From a virus: a stretch of 64,000 nucleotides of DNA. The translations under genes were made by a program, and so were the position numbers. The notes beneath the pieces are model-generated. The model made no database searches. It had not been told where the DNA came from and saw only the letters and a program-made list of their open reading frames with translations. This document shows positions 8,689 to 17,023 of this stretch, piece after piece. The stretch is taken from the IMG/VR virus record IMGVR_UViG_3300036853_000417, positions 18,151-82,150 of that record. One strand, given 5' to 3'. The first letter of the stretch is position 1; the number at the start of each line of letters is the position of its first letter.

Positions 8689-9526
8689 GCCAAGAGTCAT
8701 CACTCGACCAAGACGTGAGCTTGATCTCAAGTCATATCGTTTTCGGAGAGCAGAGATACGTGACTATACAGAATTGTTGACCTCTTCCACTATTTTGCGA
8801 GATGAAGCTAGTGGAAGAGTGCGTGTTGTTTATCTCGTATTATCTGATGATTGTAATGAGATTGTCCAGTCACTGCGCTCTATTCAATTTGAAATAGATG
8901 AGCGTGCATCAGGAATGCTTTCTCAATCTCGGATATTTGGATATCGTCCAAGAATTACCATTCGAGATGATTTTTGTACGACTGCTGCTCTTGCTCGCGA
9001 GCATCCTTTTGCCTACAAACTTATTTCTTCCTATGCAGCAAAGGTTTCAGATTACTACCATCAGTTCAATCCTGAGTTGTTTATAGAACATCAACGGATA
9101 GTAGGTCGTGTGCTTCCTGAATGGAGGCTGGAGGGATCGGTTTTTACCTCTGGAATTATTAATAAGAATAATCCTTTGCCTTATCACTTTGATCAAGGAA
9201 ATTTTCAGGATGTTTGGAGTAATATGCTTGTTTTCAAGCACCAAATAGGAGAGGGGTATCTTTCTGTTCCTGAATATGACATTGGTTTTGAGGTAGCACA
9301 TAATTCTCTTCTGATGTTTGATGGGCAAAACATTCTACACGGAGTAACACCTATTTATTTAGAAGGACCTGAAGCTTTTCGTTATTCCATCGTTTACTAT
9401 AGCTTAAAATCAATGTGGAATTGTCTGTCTCCCGATGAAGAGGTGAGGCGTATTCAACGTTTGCGTACCTCTCGTGAAGAAAAAAGATTTTTCAAATATC
9501 TTCCACCAAAGGAGATGCCAGAATGA
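8672..9526 (+). CDS. TET/JBP-like 2-oxoglutarate/Fe(II) dioxygenase
   Basis: 284 residues starting MPLQSEPRVI; AGGAGG lies 9 bp upstream, so I use this start. The double-stranded beta-helix signature is clear: HFD with iron ligands H172 and D174, distal ligand H223 in HGVTP, and R237 in RYSIVYY placed to bind 2-oxoglutarate. The segment between includes MLMF-type strands (NSLLMFDGQNILHG) typical of TET/JBP enzymes. The family oxidises 5-methylpyrimidines in DNA to 5-hydroxymethyl forms. Neighbouring glycosyltransferase and kinase genes and a C5-methyltransferase at 46.9 kb support action on 5-methylcytosine. It overlaps the flanking genes at both ends. Confidence 0.78.
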   Translation: MPLQSEPRVITRPRRELDLKSYRFRRAEIRDYTELLTSSTILRDEASGRVRVVYLVLSDDCNEIVQSLRSIQFEIDERASGMLSQSRIFGYRPRITIRDDFCTTAALAREHPFAYKLISSYAAKVSDYYHQFNPELFIEHQRIVGRVLPEWRLEGSVFTSGIINKNNPLPYHFDQGNFQDVWSNMLVFKHQIGEGYLSVPEYDIGFEVAHNSLLMFDGQNILHGVTPIYLEGPEAFRYSIVYYSLKSMWNCLSPDEEVRRIQRLRTSREEKRFFKYLPPKEMPE

Positions 9527-10419
9527 TCATGTCTGCAAAGGTATTTGAGGATTTTGCATTCTTCTGTCAGCATCAACTTGTGAGTAAAGATGTTGATCCC
9601 GTCTATCCATTGTTGCGGTTGCTGGTATCTCCTCTCTTGGAGGAGCAGGCACTCTGGCACACACTCCTCTATGTTGGATATTACTCTCTCCCTTCATCTC
9701 GTGCCGCTTTTGATCGTGTTCCCAGTGTTGATGCACTTCCCTTGTCCCTGTCACGTTTACCAACTGGGGTAGAGCGAAGAGGATTTCGTGGAGGAACCAT
9801 TACCAGGCATGTTGATAGCTTGCTTTATTTGCACGAGACATTTGGAAGTTTGAAAGCATGGCTCTGTCAGGAATTTGGGAGAGACATACGACAGAACTGG
9901 ATTCATTTACAAAATACCCTGCAGCAGGCATGGGGGAATGGACGGTGGGCTGCTTATAAGACCGGAGAAATTTTACAGAAAGTCCATGATTTTCCAGTGC
10001 AGCCAACAGATATGGGACATGAGTTTTCAACGGGTCCTCGTCATGGTCTTGCCCTTTTCTATGGGAATGCTTGGGGGAATGCTCCTGATGCTATTCAAAC
10101 ACTGAATGCTCAGGGAGAAAATCTCCTACAGTGTCTTGCAGAACAAGGGATACACATGGGCATAGAGCAGTTAGAGACAATGCTCTGTGATTTTTATTCC
10201 CTGGTAGGGGGACGCTATTATGTTGGTCATGATATTGATATGCTACAGACACAATTACTTGCCTCCTCTCTTTCATCAGATATCCTTGAACCTATCTGGC
10301 AAGCAAGAAAAAGAGCATTACCACACGCATATCTGGGAGAAATACAAGGCTGGACAGGAATTGATAGGGAGCGGAAAAAAGTGTATCAAAGAACAGGAAG
10401 GGTGATTATTCGTGGCTAA
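9523..10419 (+). CDS. DNA-glycosylase-fold base-modification enzyme, aGPT-Pplase/AADT-like
   Basis: 298 residues, almost entirely helical. Visible blocks are EEQALWHTLLYVGYYSLPSS near residue 38, GNGRWAAYKTGEILQKV near 138 and STGPRHGLALFYG near 171. Helical proteins with GRW...K...E and GPR.GL motifs belong to the group first called alpha-glutamyl/putrescinyl-thymine pyrophosphorylases. Some members were later shown to transfer amino acids to activated hydroxymethyl-pyrimidines in phage DNA. The assignment rests on remembered motifs and on position, between a TET-like enzyme (4-bp overlap) and an FAD enzyme (8-bp overlap). Confidence 0.55.
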   Translation: MIMSAKVFEDFAFFCQHQLVSKDVDPVYPLLRLLVSPLLEEQALWHTLLYVGYYSLPSSRAAFDRVPSVDALPLSLSRLPTGVERRGFRGGTITRHVDSLLYLHETFGSLKAWLCQEFGRDIRQNWIHLQNTLQQAWGNGRWAAYKTGEILQKVHDFPVQPTDMGHEFSTGPRHGLALFYGNAWGNAPDAIQTLNAQGENLLQCLAEQGIHMGIEQLETMLCDFYSLVGGRYYVGHDIDMLQTQLLASSLSSDILEPIWQARKRALPHAYLGEIQGWTGIDRERKKVYQRTGRVIIRG

Positions 10420-11302
10420 ACAGTGTCACCTTGTGGGTATGGGGCTGACTGGAGCGATGGTTGCATGGATACTCTATCAACATGGCTATACATTCACATG
10501 GGAGGATAATGACCAATCTGTTTGTGCCTGGAAAGCTTCAACAGGACTGATTTACCCTTGTGGGGATGACGGAGAAATGAAAGCATACTCTATCTGGAAA
10601 CAATGGCATGGAGGAAGAGCATCCTGGTCTGGTTGCCAGGTAATTGAAAAATGTGTAGAAGCTGGATCATTCTGGTTTGTGACGAAGAATCCTCCCCACG
10701 GGGGAACCTATTCAATTGAGCGCTCAATTGGATTGCTGCATCTTGCCTCTCTTTCATCATATCACTTGAATGTTCAGCATTTTGTGCGGCAAACCAGGCA
10801 GATATTTTCTGCTTGCCGCAAAGATAGATCTCATGGTCAGATCATTATTGCGAATGGATATGGATCACGCCTCCACCATTATCTTTGGGGCTGGTCTGCT
10901 CGCGTTCACCTCTCTTTTTCACAGGATTTGCTCAATGCTTCCCCATTGCGTCCAACATTCTATTTACGTCGCTCACGTTATCAATTTGGATATGCCAATA
11001 TCATTCCTGGGGAATCTGTCTATTATGCAGGTTCATCCCTCATTCATCAGGCTGAACCAAAATCCTTGAATATTGATTCTAAATATGAACGATGGAAACA
11101 ACATGTATTTGATACAACTGGAGGCAAGATATGTGTAACAGGTGTTTTGGACAGGCAAGAAGGATGGAGACCTGTATCAGACAAGCAAGATCTCGCATGG
11201 ATTACACAAGAGAATGGGATGCTGATCGTGCGCCCAATGGGTAGCTCCGGGGTCCGTCTTGCCCCATTGCTATGTGAAGCATTGCTTAAAATACTGGGAT
11301 AG
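10412..11302 (+). CDS. FAD-dependent oxidoreductase-like protein
   Basis: 296 residues. The N-terminus is a dinucleotide-binding beta-alpha-beta fold, HLVGMGLTGAMVA (GxGxxG at residues 9-14), followed by an acidic residue in FTWEDND. The C-terminus has MGSSGVRLAPLL, like the second FAD contact in glycine/D-amino-acid oxidase-type enzymes. In thymine-hypermodifying phages FAD enzymes act on the amino acid attached to the base, so a similar late tailoring step is plausible. It overlaps the preceding gene and ends 9 bp before terminase small subunit. Confidence 0.68.
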   Translation: MAKQCHLVGMGLTGAMVAWILYQHGYTFTWEDNDQSVCAWKASTGLIYPCGDDGEMKAYSIWKQWHGGRASWSGCQVIEKCVEAGSFWFVTKNPPHGGTYSIERSIGLLHLASLSSYHLNVQHFVRQTRQIFSACRKDRSHGQIIIANGYGSRLHHYLWGWSARVHLSFSQDLLNASPLRPTFYLRRSRYQFGYANIIPGESVYYAGSSLIHQAEPKSLNIDSKYERWKQHVFDTTGGKICVTGVLDRQEGWRPVSDKQDLAWITQENGMLIVRPMGSSGVRLAPLLCEALLKILG

Positions 11303-11311
11303 GGGAAAGAT

Positions 11312-11845
11312 ATGCGCGAAACACCTGATTCAGCTTTGGCATTTGAGCGATATTATGACCTGGGAGAGGATCGTACCTTAGCCCTTCTTGCCCAAAAAAT
11401 GCGTCAGGAAATGATCAGACAACAACAGATCCTGAGGGATACCAAACCCATACCAACAGAAGCAACACTGCTCTCTCGTTATAAGAAATGGTCAAAGGCA
11501 CACAAATGGCAGGAGCATGTCATTCAGCGTGACCGCGCACAGGCAGAAAAGGACCGTAAGAAGAGGCTAAAAGCCATAGAGCAGATGAATGATGAACATT
11601 CACTGTTTGGACGAACACAGGCAATGCAGGCAGTAAGACAAATCAAAGAATTGATTGATGCAAAGAAACTTGGGGCGCCTGCAGCAGTGCAGCTCTTTAA
11701 ATATGCAACCGATCTGGAACGGGTAGCGCGGGGGGCTGCTACCGAAGTGGCACATCTTCAGCATACAGGTGAAGAAGGTGGACCAATTGTCATTAAGACC
11801 GAATGGGGGACGGTAAAACTTGATCGCAATGAAGAGGAGATATAA
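11312..11845 (+). CDS. terS: terminase small subunit-like protein
   Basis: 177 residues, helical and highly charged, with a central coiled segment (residues 65-110). Position directly before and overlapping the large terminase gene, size and helical content support a small-subunit role in packaging-site recognition. No HTH is clear by eye. GGGGAAAG lies before the ATG. Confidence 0.65.
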   Translation: MRETPDSALAFERYYDLGEDRTLALLAQKMRQEMIRQQQILRDTKPIPTEATLLSRYKKWSKAHKWQEHVIQRDRAQAEKDRKKRLKAIEQMNDEHSLFGRTQAMQAVRQIKELIDAKKLGAPAAVQLFKYATDLERVARGAATEVAHLQHTGEEGGPIVIKTEWGTVKLDRNEEEI

Positions 11846-13182
11846 TGCCTACTGCTACTCGCGAGTATCGCGTTCGGCTCTACACTCCTCATCCAGGTCA
11901 AGTCCCTCTCCATGAAAGTCGGGCGCGTTTTCGTGTGATAAATTGCGGCAGAAGATTCGGGAAAACGTATTTCGCCGCGAATGAAGAATGTAAGTTTGCC
12001 CTTGACCACAATGATGTTCTCTGCTGGTGGGTAGCTCCAACATATAGACAATGTAAGATTGCCTATCGTTTGATGAAGAGAGCCTTAAAAGAGGTGCTGG
12101 TCAAGCATAGTGATACGGATCTTCGCTTAGAAATCATCAATGGTTCTGTTATCGAGTGTCGGTCATGCGATAAACCAGACAACCTGCTTGGAGAAGGTAT
12201 ACACCTGCTCGTCGTTGATGAGGCCGCCATGCTTCCAGATAGCACGTGGTTCAATGTGCTGCGTCCCATGCTTTCAGACACAAATGGGAAAGCTATCTTT
12301 ATCTCAACACCCAAGGGTCGCAACTGGTTTTACACGATGTACTTGCGGGGGTTGGACCCACTTCAGAAAGATTATGAGTCCTTTACCAGGCCCACATCCG
12401 CCAACCCCTACATTGATCCAGAAGAAATTGCGCATGCAAAAGAAGATTTGCCAGAGGATGTCTATGAGCAAGAATACCTGGCAGAATTTAAGGAGAATGC
12501 AGCGGGCGCGTTTCGGGGGATTGATGCCTGTATTGAAGGAGAGCTACAGGAGCCTCGCCCTGGAGTCATTTATGAAATTGGGTATGATGTAGCCAAGCAT
12601 CGGGATTTTTCAGTGATCACGGTGCTCAATACTTCAACACAGCATGTAGACTGGTGGTACAGGGTCAATCACGTGGATTACGTTGTTCAAGTCCAAGATT
12701 TAAAAGATATTGCAATGCGCTATAATAATGCGCACGTACTGATGGATGCTACCGGCGTTGGGGACGCGGTGATGGAGATGGCACGCCTGGTTGGGGTCAC
12801 TGTTGATGGATTTCTCTACACCAATACCTCTAAAACCAATCTTATTGGTGATCTGATTGTGGGTATCCAGCACCGGGCCATTACATTTCCTGATATTCCG
12901 GTACTGGTCGGGGAGCTACGTGCAATGCAGGTCAAATATTTACCAAGTCGTCTGGTTCAATATGAAGCCCCTCCCGGCTATACGGATGATGGAGTGCATT
13001 CACTGGGTCTCTGCTACAAAGCAGGTGCAACAGGTGGTACAATAGCCTTATCATCTTCTCATCAGGACAAGGGTGATGAACTTCCTGTACAACATCAATC
13101 TGATGATGATCTGATTATGGAGCGCCAGGCGCAGATGGCAAGATTGCTTGGACGTGTTCGTATTACATCAACATTTGGATAG
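11845..13182 (+). CDS. terL: terminase large subunit
   Basis: 445 residues. The ATPase has Walker A GRRFGKT at residues 35-41 and Walker B LLVVDEAAML near residue 122, with a following motif III-like ISTPKG. The C-terminal nuclease domain shows IGYDVAKHRDFSVI near 247 and DATGVGD near 300, acidic residues of the RNase H-like fold. The enzyme powers DNA translocation into the prohead and cuts the concatemer. It overlaps terS by one base and is followed at once by the portal gene. Confidence 0.95.
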   Translation: MPTATREYRVRLYTPHPGQVPLHESRARFRVINCGRRFGKTYFAANEECKFALDHNDVLCWWVAPTYRQCKIAYRLMKRALKEVLVKHSDTDLRLEIINGSVIECRSCDKPDNLLGEGIHLLVVDEAAMLPDSTWFNVLRPMLSDTNGKAIFISTPKGRNWFYTMYLRGLDPLQKDYESFTRPTSANPYIDPEEIAHAKEDLPEDVYEQEYLAEFKENAAGAFRGIDACIEGELQEPRPGVIYEIGYDVAKHRDFSVITVLNTSTQHVDWWYRVNHVDYVVQVQDLKDIAMRYNNAHVLMDATGVGDAVMEMARLVGVTVDGFLYTNTSKTNLIGDLIVGIQHRAITFPDIPVLVGELRAMQVKYLPSRLVQYEAPPGYTDDGVHSLGLCYKAGATGGTIALSSSHQDKGDELPVQHQSDDDLIMERQAQMARLLGRVRITSTFG

Positions 13183-13184
13183 AC

Positions 13185-14939
13185 TTGTACAGATGTGTGG
13201 AGAACGTGGTGAGTAGGAGACGATACAAAAAAGCAAAAAAAGGAAATTGGCAACATCTTATTGAGAATGAAGAGTTGCGTACTGCATTCTTGCGCTTTGC
13301 ACGAAGTATTCATACAGCAGAGGAATCGGCAGAGCAGATAGCAGTGCGTGCTGGCCGACCTGCTTCACAGTTTATCGATTTACGCGAGGCTGGTCGTATT
13401 CTGGACCGATATCCTCAGTTATCTGGTTATCTCTTGAGTATTCGAGAACGCCAGGAAGAGCTACAAGATGCTCAAATGAGGCATAAAGAATCCCCCACAC
13501 ATGAAGTATCTCAGGCTGCGGCGCTTGGAGGATGGGCAGGATATCAAAATGTGACACCACAGGGAGTCCCTAATGCACGTGCCTTGCGCAATTTTGCAGA
13601 TGAATGTGAATTTGTAGCGGCAAGTATTAATCATTATTGTGATCGTATCAGCAGATTTAAACTAACGGTACTCCCCATCGATGAACAAAAACCATATAAT
13701 CGCTCAGTTGAAAAAGAGATGATTGCGCTTCTTGAAAATCCTAATGAACTGGGAGATACCGTTGCTGATATTGTAAGTACCATCACTCGTGATTATCTTA
13801 CCATTGGACGCGGCATTATCAGCAAAGCAATGTCAGTGCGGCGCATTCCTACAACGCTCTATATGGAGGATGCAGCCCTGTTTCGGATTGATCCAAAGTG
13901 GAGTGGAAATGCTGAAGAACCTCGCTATCTCTACCAACCAAATTCACAGACAAAGATCCCACTACGCAATGATGAGATTATTTGCTTACTTTGCGGTCCA
14001 TCCACCTTTCGTCTATCATTTTCTCCTGTCCAGATCTTGAGAAACACCATTCTCTCTGACCTCAAAGCGACAGAGAGCGCATCCCGACTGGTCGAGCACA
14101 AACCTCCTCCTCACCTTGTTCAACTGCCAGGAGCCAGCGCAGCACAAATTGATCGTTTGCGATCAACCTATGATGCAGATATTGCAGGACATCGTGAGAT
14201 CATGTTTCTGGGTGGCCCTAACCCGGCGCAGATCAAACCGATGATTTTCTCATTGCGGGACAATCAGTGGATGGAGTGGCTTGAATATCTGGCACGCAAA
14301 ATAGCTGTTGTGTTTGGACTGTCTATACAAGATCTTTCCTTCACCGGAGATGTCAACAGGGCAACCGCAACCAGCCAGCAAGAGCTATCAGAAAGCAAGG
14401 GACTTATCCCACTGATGCTTCGTATTGAAATGTATTTCCATCATCATCTTCTTTCAGATTTTGCTCCTAAGCGAAATGGTATTCCAGATATGCGTGCGCT
14501 CAACTTACGTGTTGCATATCCTGAGATTGGAGAAGCTATGCGTATGCTTCATGTAGAGCAAACAATCCATCTGGCAACAAAAAGTCTTGCTGGTCTTCCC
14601 TCGCAAACGCTCAATCAGGTGCTCACTGCGCAGGGGTTAGAGCCTGTGCCAGGAGGAAATACTTTTTATCTCAAAACAGCAACCGGCGCTATTCCCTGGT
14701 TGTCTTATGACAATGATTTTGGTCCGACCATTCAGGAGAATCCAACAGAAGAAGAGAATAATTCTCAAAATCCCACGAATGAAGAGGAGAACAAGAGCTA
14801 TCGCACCCCAAAGCGAGCAACCATTCAAAAATCACATCCATATGATAAGGAGGCACGCGATACTTTGGGTACCGCAATAGAACATATTTTCCACTCGATA
14901 GAAAAGCAAGGATCAGAGCAATTGAGGAGGCTACAATGA
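13185..14939 (+). CDS. phage portal protein
   Basis: Up to 584 residues. The long reading begins at a TTG; a GTG at 13209 with GGAG 6 bp ahead (VSRRRYKK) is the better start. The core has the portal order: a mixed N-terminal domain, a region with GLSIQDLSFTGDVNRATATS near residue 380 (the wing/stem with the conserved asparagine and ATS element) and a helical crown. The last 80 residues are Glu/Asn-rich and basic. It forms the dodecameric ring through which DNA enters. The stop codon overlaps the ATG of the next small gene. Confidence 0.88.
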   Translation: MYRCVENVVSRRRYKKAKKGNWQHLIENEELRTAFLRFARSIHTAEESAEQIAVRAGRPASQFIDLREAGRILDRYPQLSGYLLSIRERQEELQDAQMRHKESPTHEVSQAAALGGWAGYQNVTPQGVPNARALRNFADECEFVAASINHYCDRISRFKLTVLPIDEQKPYNRSVEKEMIALLENPNELGDTVADIVSTITRDYLTIGRGIISKAMSVRRIPTTLYMEDAALFRIDPKWSGNAEEPRYLYQPNSQTKIPLRNDEIICLLCGPSTFRLSFSPVQILRNTILSDLKATESASRLVEHKPPPHLVQLPGASAAQIDRLRSTYDADIAGHREIMFLGGPNPAQIKPMIFSLRDNQWMEWLEYLARKIAVVFGLSIQDLSFTGDVNRATATSQQELSESKGLIPLMLRIEMYFHHHLLSDFAPKRNGIPDMRALNLRVAYPEIGEAMRMLHVEQTIHLATKSLAGLPSQTLNQVLTAQGLEPVPGGNTFYLKTATGAIPWLSYDNDFGPTIQENPTEEENNSQNPTNEEENKSYRTPKRATIQKSHPYDKEARDTLGTAIEHIFHSIEKQGSEQLRRLQ

Positions 14940-15001
14940 TCATTGAAATTCGAGAAATTAAGGAAATTCCAACATACAGGACTATTCTTGTGATCTATTA
15001 G
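14936..15001 (+). CDS. very small predicted peptide
   Basis: 21 residues (MIIEIREIKEIPTYRTILVI plus Y). A GAGGAGG site precedes the ATG, and the ATG overlaps the portal stop as ATGA. Translation is therefore likely by coupling; whether the peptide has a function is unknown. Confidence 0.4.
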   Translation: MIIEIREIKEIPTYRTILVIY

Positions 15002-15011
15002 GAGAGAAGAA

Positions 15012-15314
15012 ATGTCAATAGAAGAAATGTGCGCAACACAAACGAGTCTTCCACTGATCGAGGGAGTTGCTAAAAAGATTGGCATGATCAGAGAACGTAT
15101 CTATTGTCCTCCAAAATGTCCTCCACTTCGTTGTTTTACTTTCCAAAAGTATGGGTATACGTGGCAGGGAGTTCTTTTTGAAGATGGATATATTTGCATT
15201 CGTGGGAGATCAGCAAAAGGGGATGCAGTGACCTGCCAGTATAGCGATCTTGAAGAAATGATGAGAATTCGTAGTTTAAAGCAAGCAGACATTCACTGGA
15301 TGGAAAATGAGTAA
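15012..15314 (+). CDS. small hypothetical protein
   Basis: 100 residues with GGAG 6 bp before the start. It has four cysteines in YCPPKCPPLRC (residues 31-41), possibly metal-binding, followed by a beta-rich segment. It overlaps the next gene by 8 bp. No family is recognised. Confidence 0.6.
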   Translation: MSIEEMCATQTSLPLIEGVAKKIGMIRERIYCPPKCPPLRCFTFQKYGYTWQGVLFEDGYICIRGRSAKGDAVTCQYSDLEEMMRIRSLKQADIHWMENE

Positions 15315-15612
15315 GAACACTATCTGTGAAATATGTGGAGGAATATTGCGTGTTGAGTATGTCATTACCTTTGAGCAATGTACACCACGTGAAATGAGGG
15401 TAGAACCTTCTCCATTTCCTCAAGATGCACGACTCTGTGCAGGGCATGATGCTCTTGCACCCAAAGACACCGTATCACTACTCAAAGAAGCACTTTCTGA
15501 CGGATTGCATGCTGAGGGTGCTCACCATAAACAGCATGCACTCTGGAGGCTTGCAAAAATCCTGGGATTAGAACATTTGTTTGAAGATGGAGAAGAGAGA
15601 GGAATTGCATGA
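15307..15612 (+). CDS. small protein with N-terminal CxxC motif
   Basis: 101 residues. CEICGG near residue 7 and a later Cys-His pair (LCAGHD) could form a zinc knuckle; the rest is helical and acidic. It overlaps both neighbours, so it is part of one rightward transcript. Function is not recognised. Confidence 0.6.
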   Translation: MSKNTICEICGGILRVEYVITFEQCTPREMRVEPSPFPQDARLCAGHDALAPKDTVSLLKEALSDGLHAEGAHHKQHALWRLAKILGLEHLFEDGEERGIA

Positions 15613-15737
15613 TGATGATACTTGCCGATGTTGGTATCAATGGGGAAATGCTTTTTAATGATTTCATCACAGCTTTGATGGTGGTAATCTTGATGGCAGT
15701 GCTCTTTGGTGTTTTTCGGTGGTGGACACCAAGATAG
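15609..15737 (+). CDS. small single-pass membrane protein
   Basis: 42 residues. The ATG overlaps the upstream stop (ATGA). Residues 17-36 (NDFITALMVVILMAVLFGVF) form one hydrophobic helix, followed by RWWTPR. A short inner-membrane peptide is the likely product. Its function is unknown. Confidence 0.55.
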   Translation: MMMILADVGINGEMLFNDFITALMVVILMAVLFGVFRWWTPR

Positions 15738-15746
15738 GAGAAGATT

Positions 15747-16373
15747 ATGGCTCGTATTCGTTGCTTCCTTTTAGAGGAGACAGAGCGTGTTGCAGTCTAT
15801 TTCCGTCGCTATAATAGCACTGCCTTCAAAAAAGGAACCTGTCCAGTACATGATGATTATCATAATGCTTCTGTTCGTATTGAAGATGAGTTAGTAGAGA
15901 AGGATGAACGAGGATATATTGTCAATGGCAGCAAGCCAGCCTCACACGACGATCCTCGCTGGCCGAAAATCTGTGCTTGTGGATATATCTTTCGTCCAGA
16001 GGATGAGTGGCAACGTGATGCCCATCTCCTCTATTGGAGACGGGATACTGGAGAGGAAATGATTCTGCGCAATGCTCCACCAGGTGCAATGTGGTATGCC
16101 TGGTGGTTTGATGATATCTATCAACCACAGGGCAAGCATTGTCTGGTCATCAGGATGCCAGGAGGAGGGGAATGGATAGTGGATAGCCAGGCCAAAAATT
16201 GTAGCATGCCAGAAGATAGAAAGCAGGAGAAACATCATTGTTGGATACTTCATGGTGACCCTCCTAATGTCACAGTAGACAAGCAGGGAGCCTCTACCTG
16301 TGCAGCAGGGTCTGGAAGTGTTCAGATGCAGAATTGGCATGGTTTTTTGAGAAATGGTTTTTTAGAAGAATAG
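15747..16373 (+). CDS. conserved phage hypothetical protein
   Basis: 208 residues with GGAG ahead of the start. Cysteine and histidine residues are clustered (KGTCPVHDDYHNAS; WPKICACGYIF), suggesting a structural zinc site. The central RNAPPGAMWYAWWFDD and a GGGEWIVDS segment resemble a protein seen in several actinobacterial and other phages near virion genes, with no known role. No catalytic motif is claimed. Confidence 0.7.
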   Translation: MARIRCFLLEETERVAVYFRRYNSTAFKKGTCPVHDDYHNASVRIEDELVEKDERGYIVNGSKPASHDDPRWPKICACGYIFRPEDEWQRDAHLLYWRRDTGEEMILRNAPPGAMWYAWWFDDIYQPQGKHCLVIRMPGGGEWIVDSQAKNCSMPEDRKQEKHHCWILHGDPPNVTVDKQGASTCAAGSGSVQMQNWHGFLRNGFLEE

Positions 16374-16382
16374 GAGAAATAC

Positions 16383-16589
16383 ATGTCTTATTCTGCTGTT
16401 GGGCAGTGTACCAGGTGTGGTGCTCCGATCTATGCAGAATATCCCTGGATGGCAGTTACTCCCCCTCCATTTCGTTATTCCTGTCTCTGTTGGGTTTCTG
16501 TGAAAAAAGGGAGACCATTCTACAAAACAACTTCAGGAACAACGGTAGATGAACAAGATACAAAAAACAAGGAACAACAGAAAACATGA
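16383..16589 (+). CDS. small zinc-ribbon-like protein
   Basis: 68 residues. CTRCGAP (residue 9) and CLCW (residue 34) could pair as a minimal zinc ribbon. It overlaps the start of the split methyltransferase gene by 4 bp (ATGATGA). Function unknown. Confidence 0.5.
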   Translation: MSYSAVGQCTRCGAPIYAEYPWMAVTPPPFRYSCLCWVSVKKGRPFYKTTSGTTVDEQDTKNKEQQKT

Positions 16590-17023
16590 TGACAGAAAGA
16601 ACAGCAGAGGGTCAGATTATCAACGGAGATGCTTTAATTGTGTTGAAAAATCTACCTACACACTCGGTAGATTCCATTGTTACTGATCCACCTGGTGGGA
16701 TTTTCTTTATGGGCAAAGAATGGGATAGCGATAAGGGTGGGCGAGATCAATGGATCGCATGGTTAGCGTCAATTATGCAAGAGGCTCGCCGTGTGATCAA
16801 ACCTGGGGGTCATGCTTTGGTATGGTCACTTCCTCGTACTGCACATTGGACTGCAATAGCGTTAGAAGATGCAGGATGGGAAATAAGGGATAGTGTGCAT
16901 CACATCTTCGGAAGCGGTATGCCCAAAAGTCATAATATAAGTAAAGCGGTAGAATCTGAGATAGTAAAACAACTGCAACTAAAAGGGATAGTATTTACTA
17001 GTTGGGAGGATGAACATGAATGA
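16586..17023 (+). CDS. DNA methyltransferase, N-terminal half of a split gene
   Basis: 145 residues. The N-terminal half carries INGDALIVLKNLPTHSVDSI and the catalytic motif TDPPGG near residue 34, followed by an alpha/beta core ending SGMPKSHNISKAV. Intact phage methyltransferases of this type continue with a target-recognition region and a C-terminal FxGxG motif. Here the frame stops after a short divergent tail (FTSWEDEHE), and the missing half is encoded at 17797-18831 beyond an antisense HNH gene. The half alone lacks the AdoMet-binding loop, so activity would need the second product. Confidence 0.82.
   Translation: MMTERTAEGQIINGDALIVLKNLPTHSVDSIVTDPPGGIFFMGKEWDSDKGGRDQWIAWLASIMQEARRVIKPGGHALVWSLPRTAHWTAIALEDAGWEIRDSVHHIFGSGMPKSHNISKAVESEIVKQLQLKGIVFTSWEDEHE

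Noticed and set aside
12140-12592. 150-codon second frame inside terminase
   Set aside because: Shadow frame of a gene with clear Walker and nuclease motifs.
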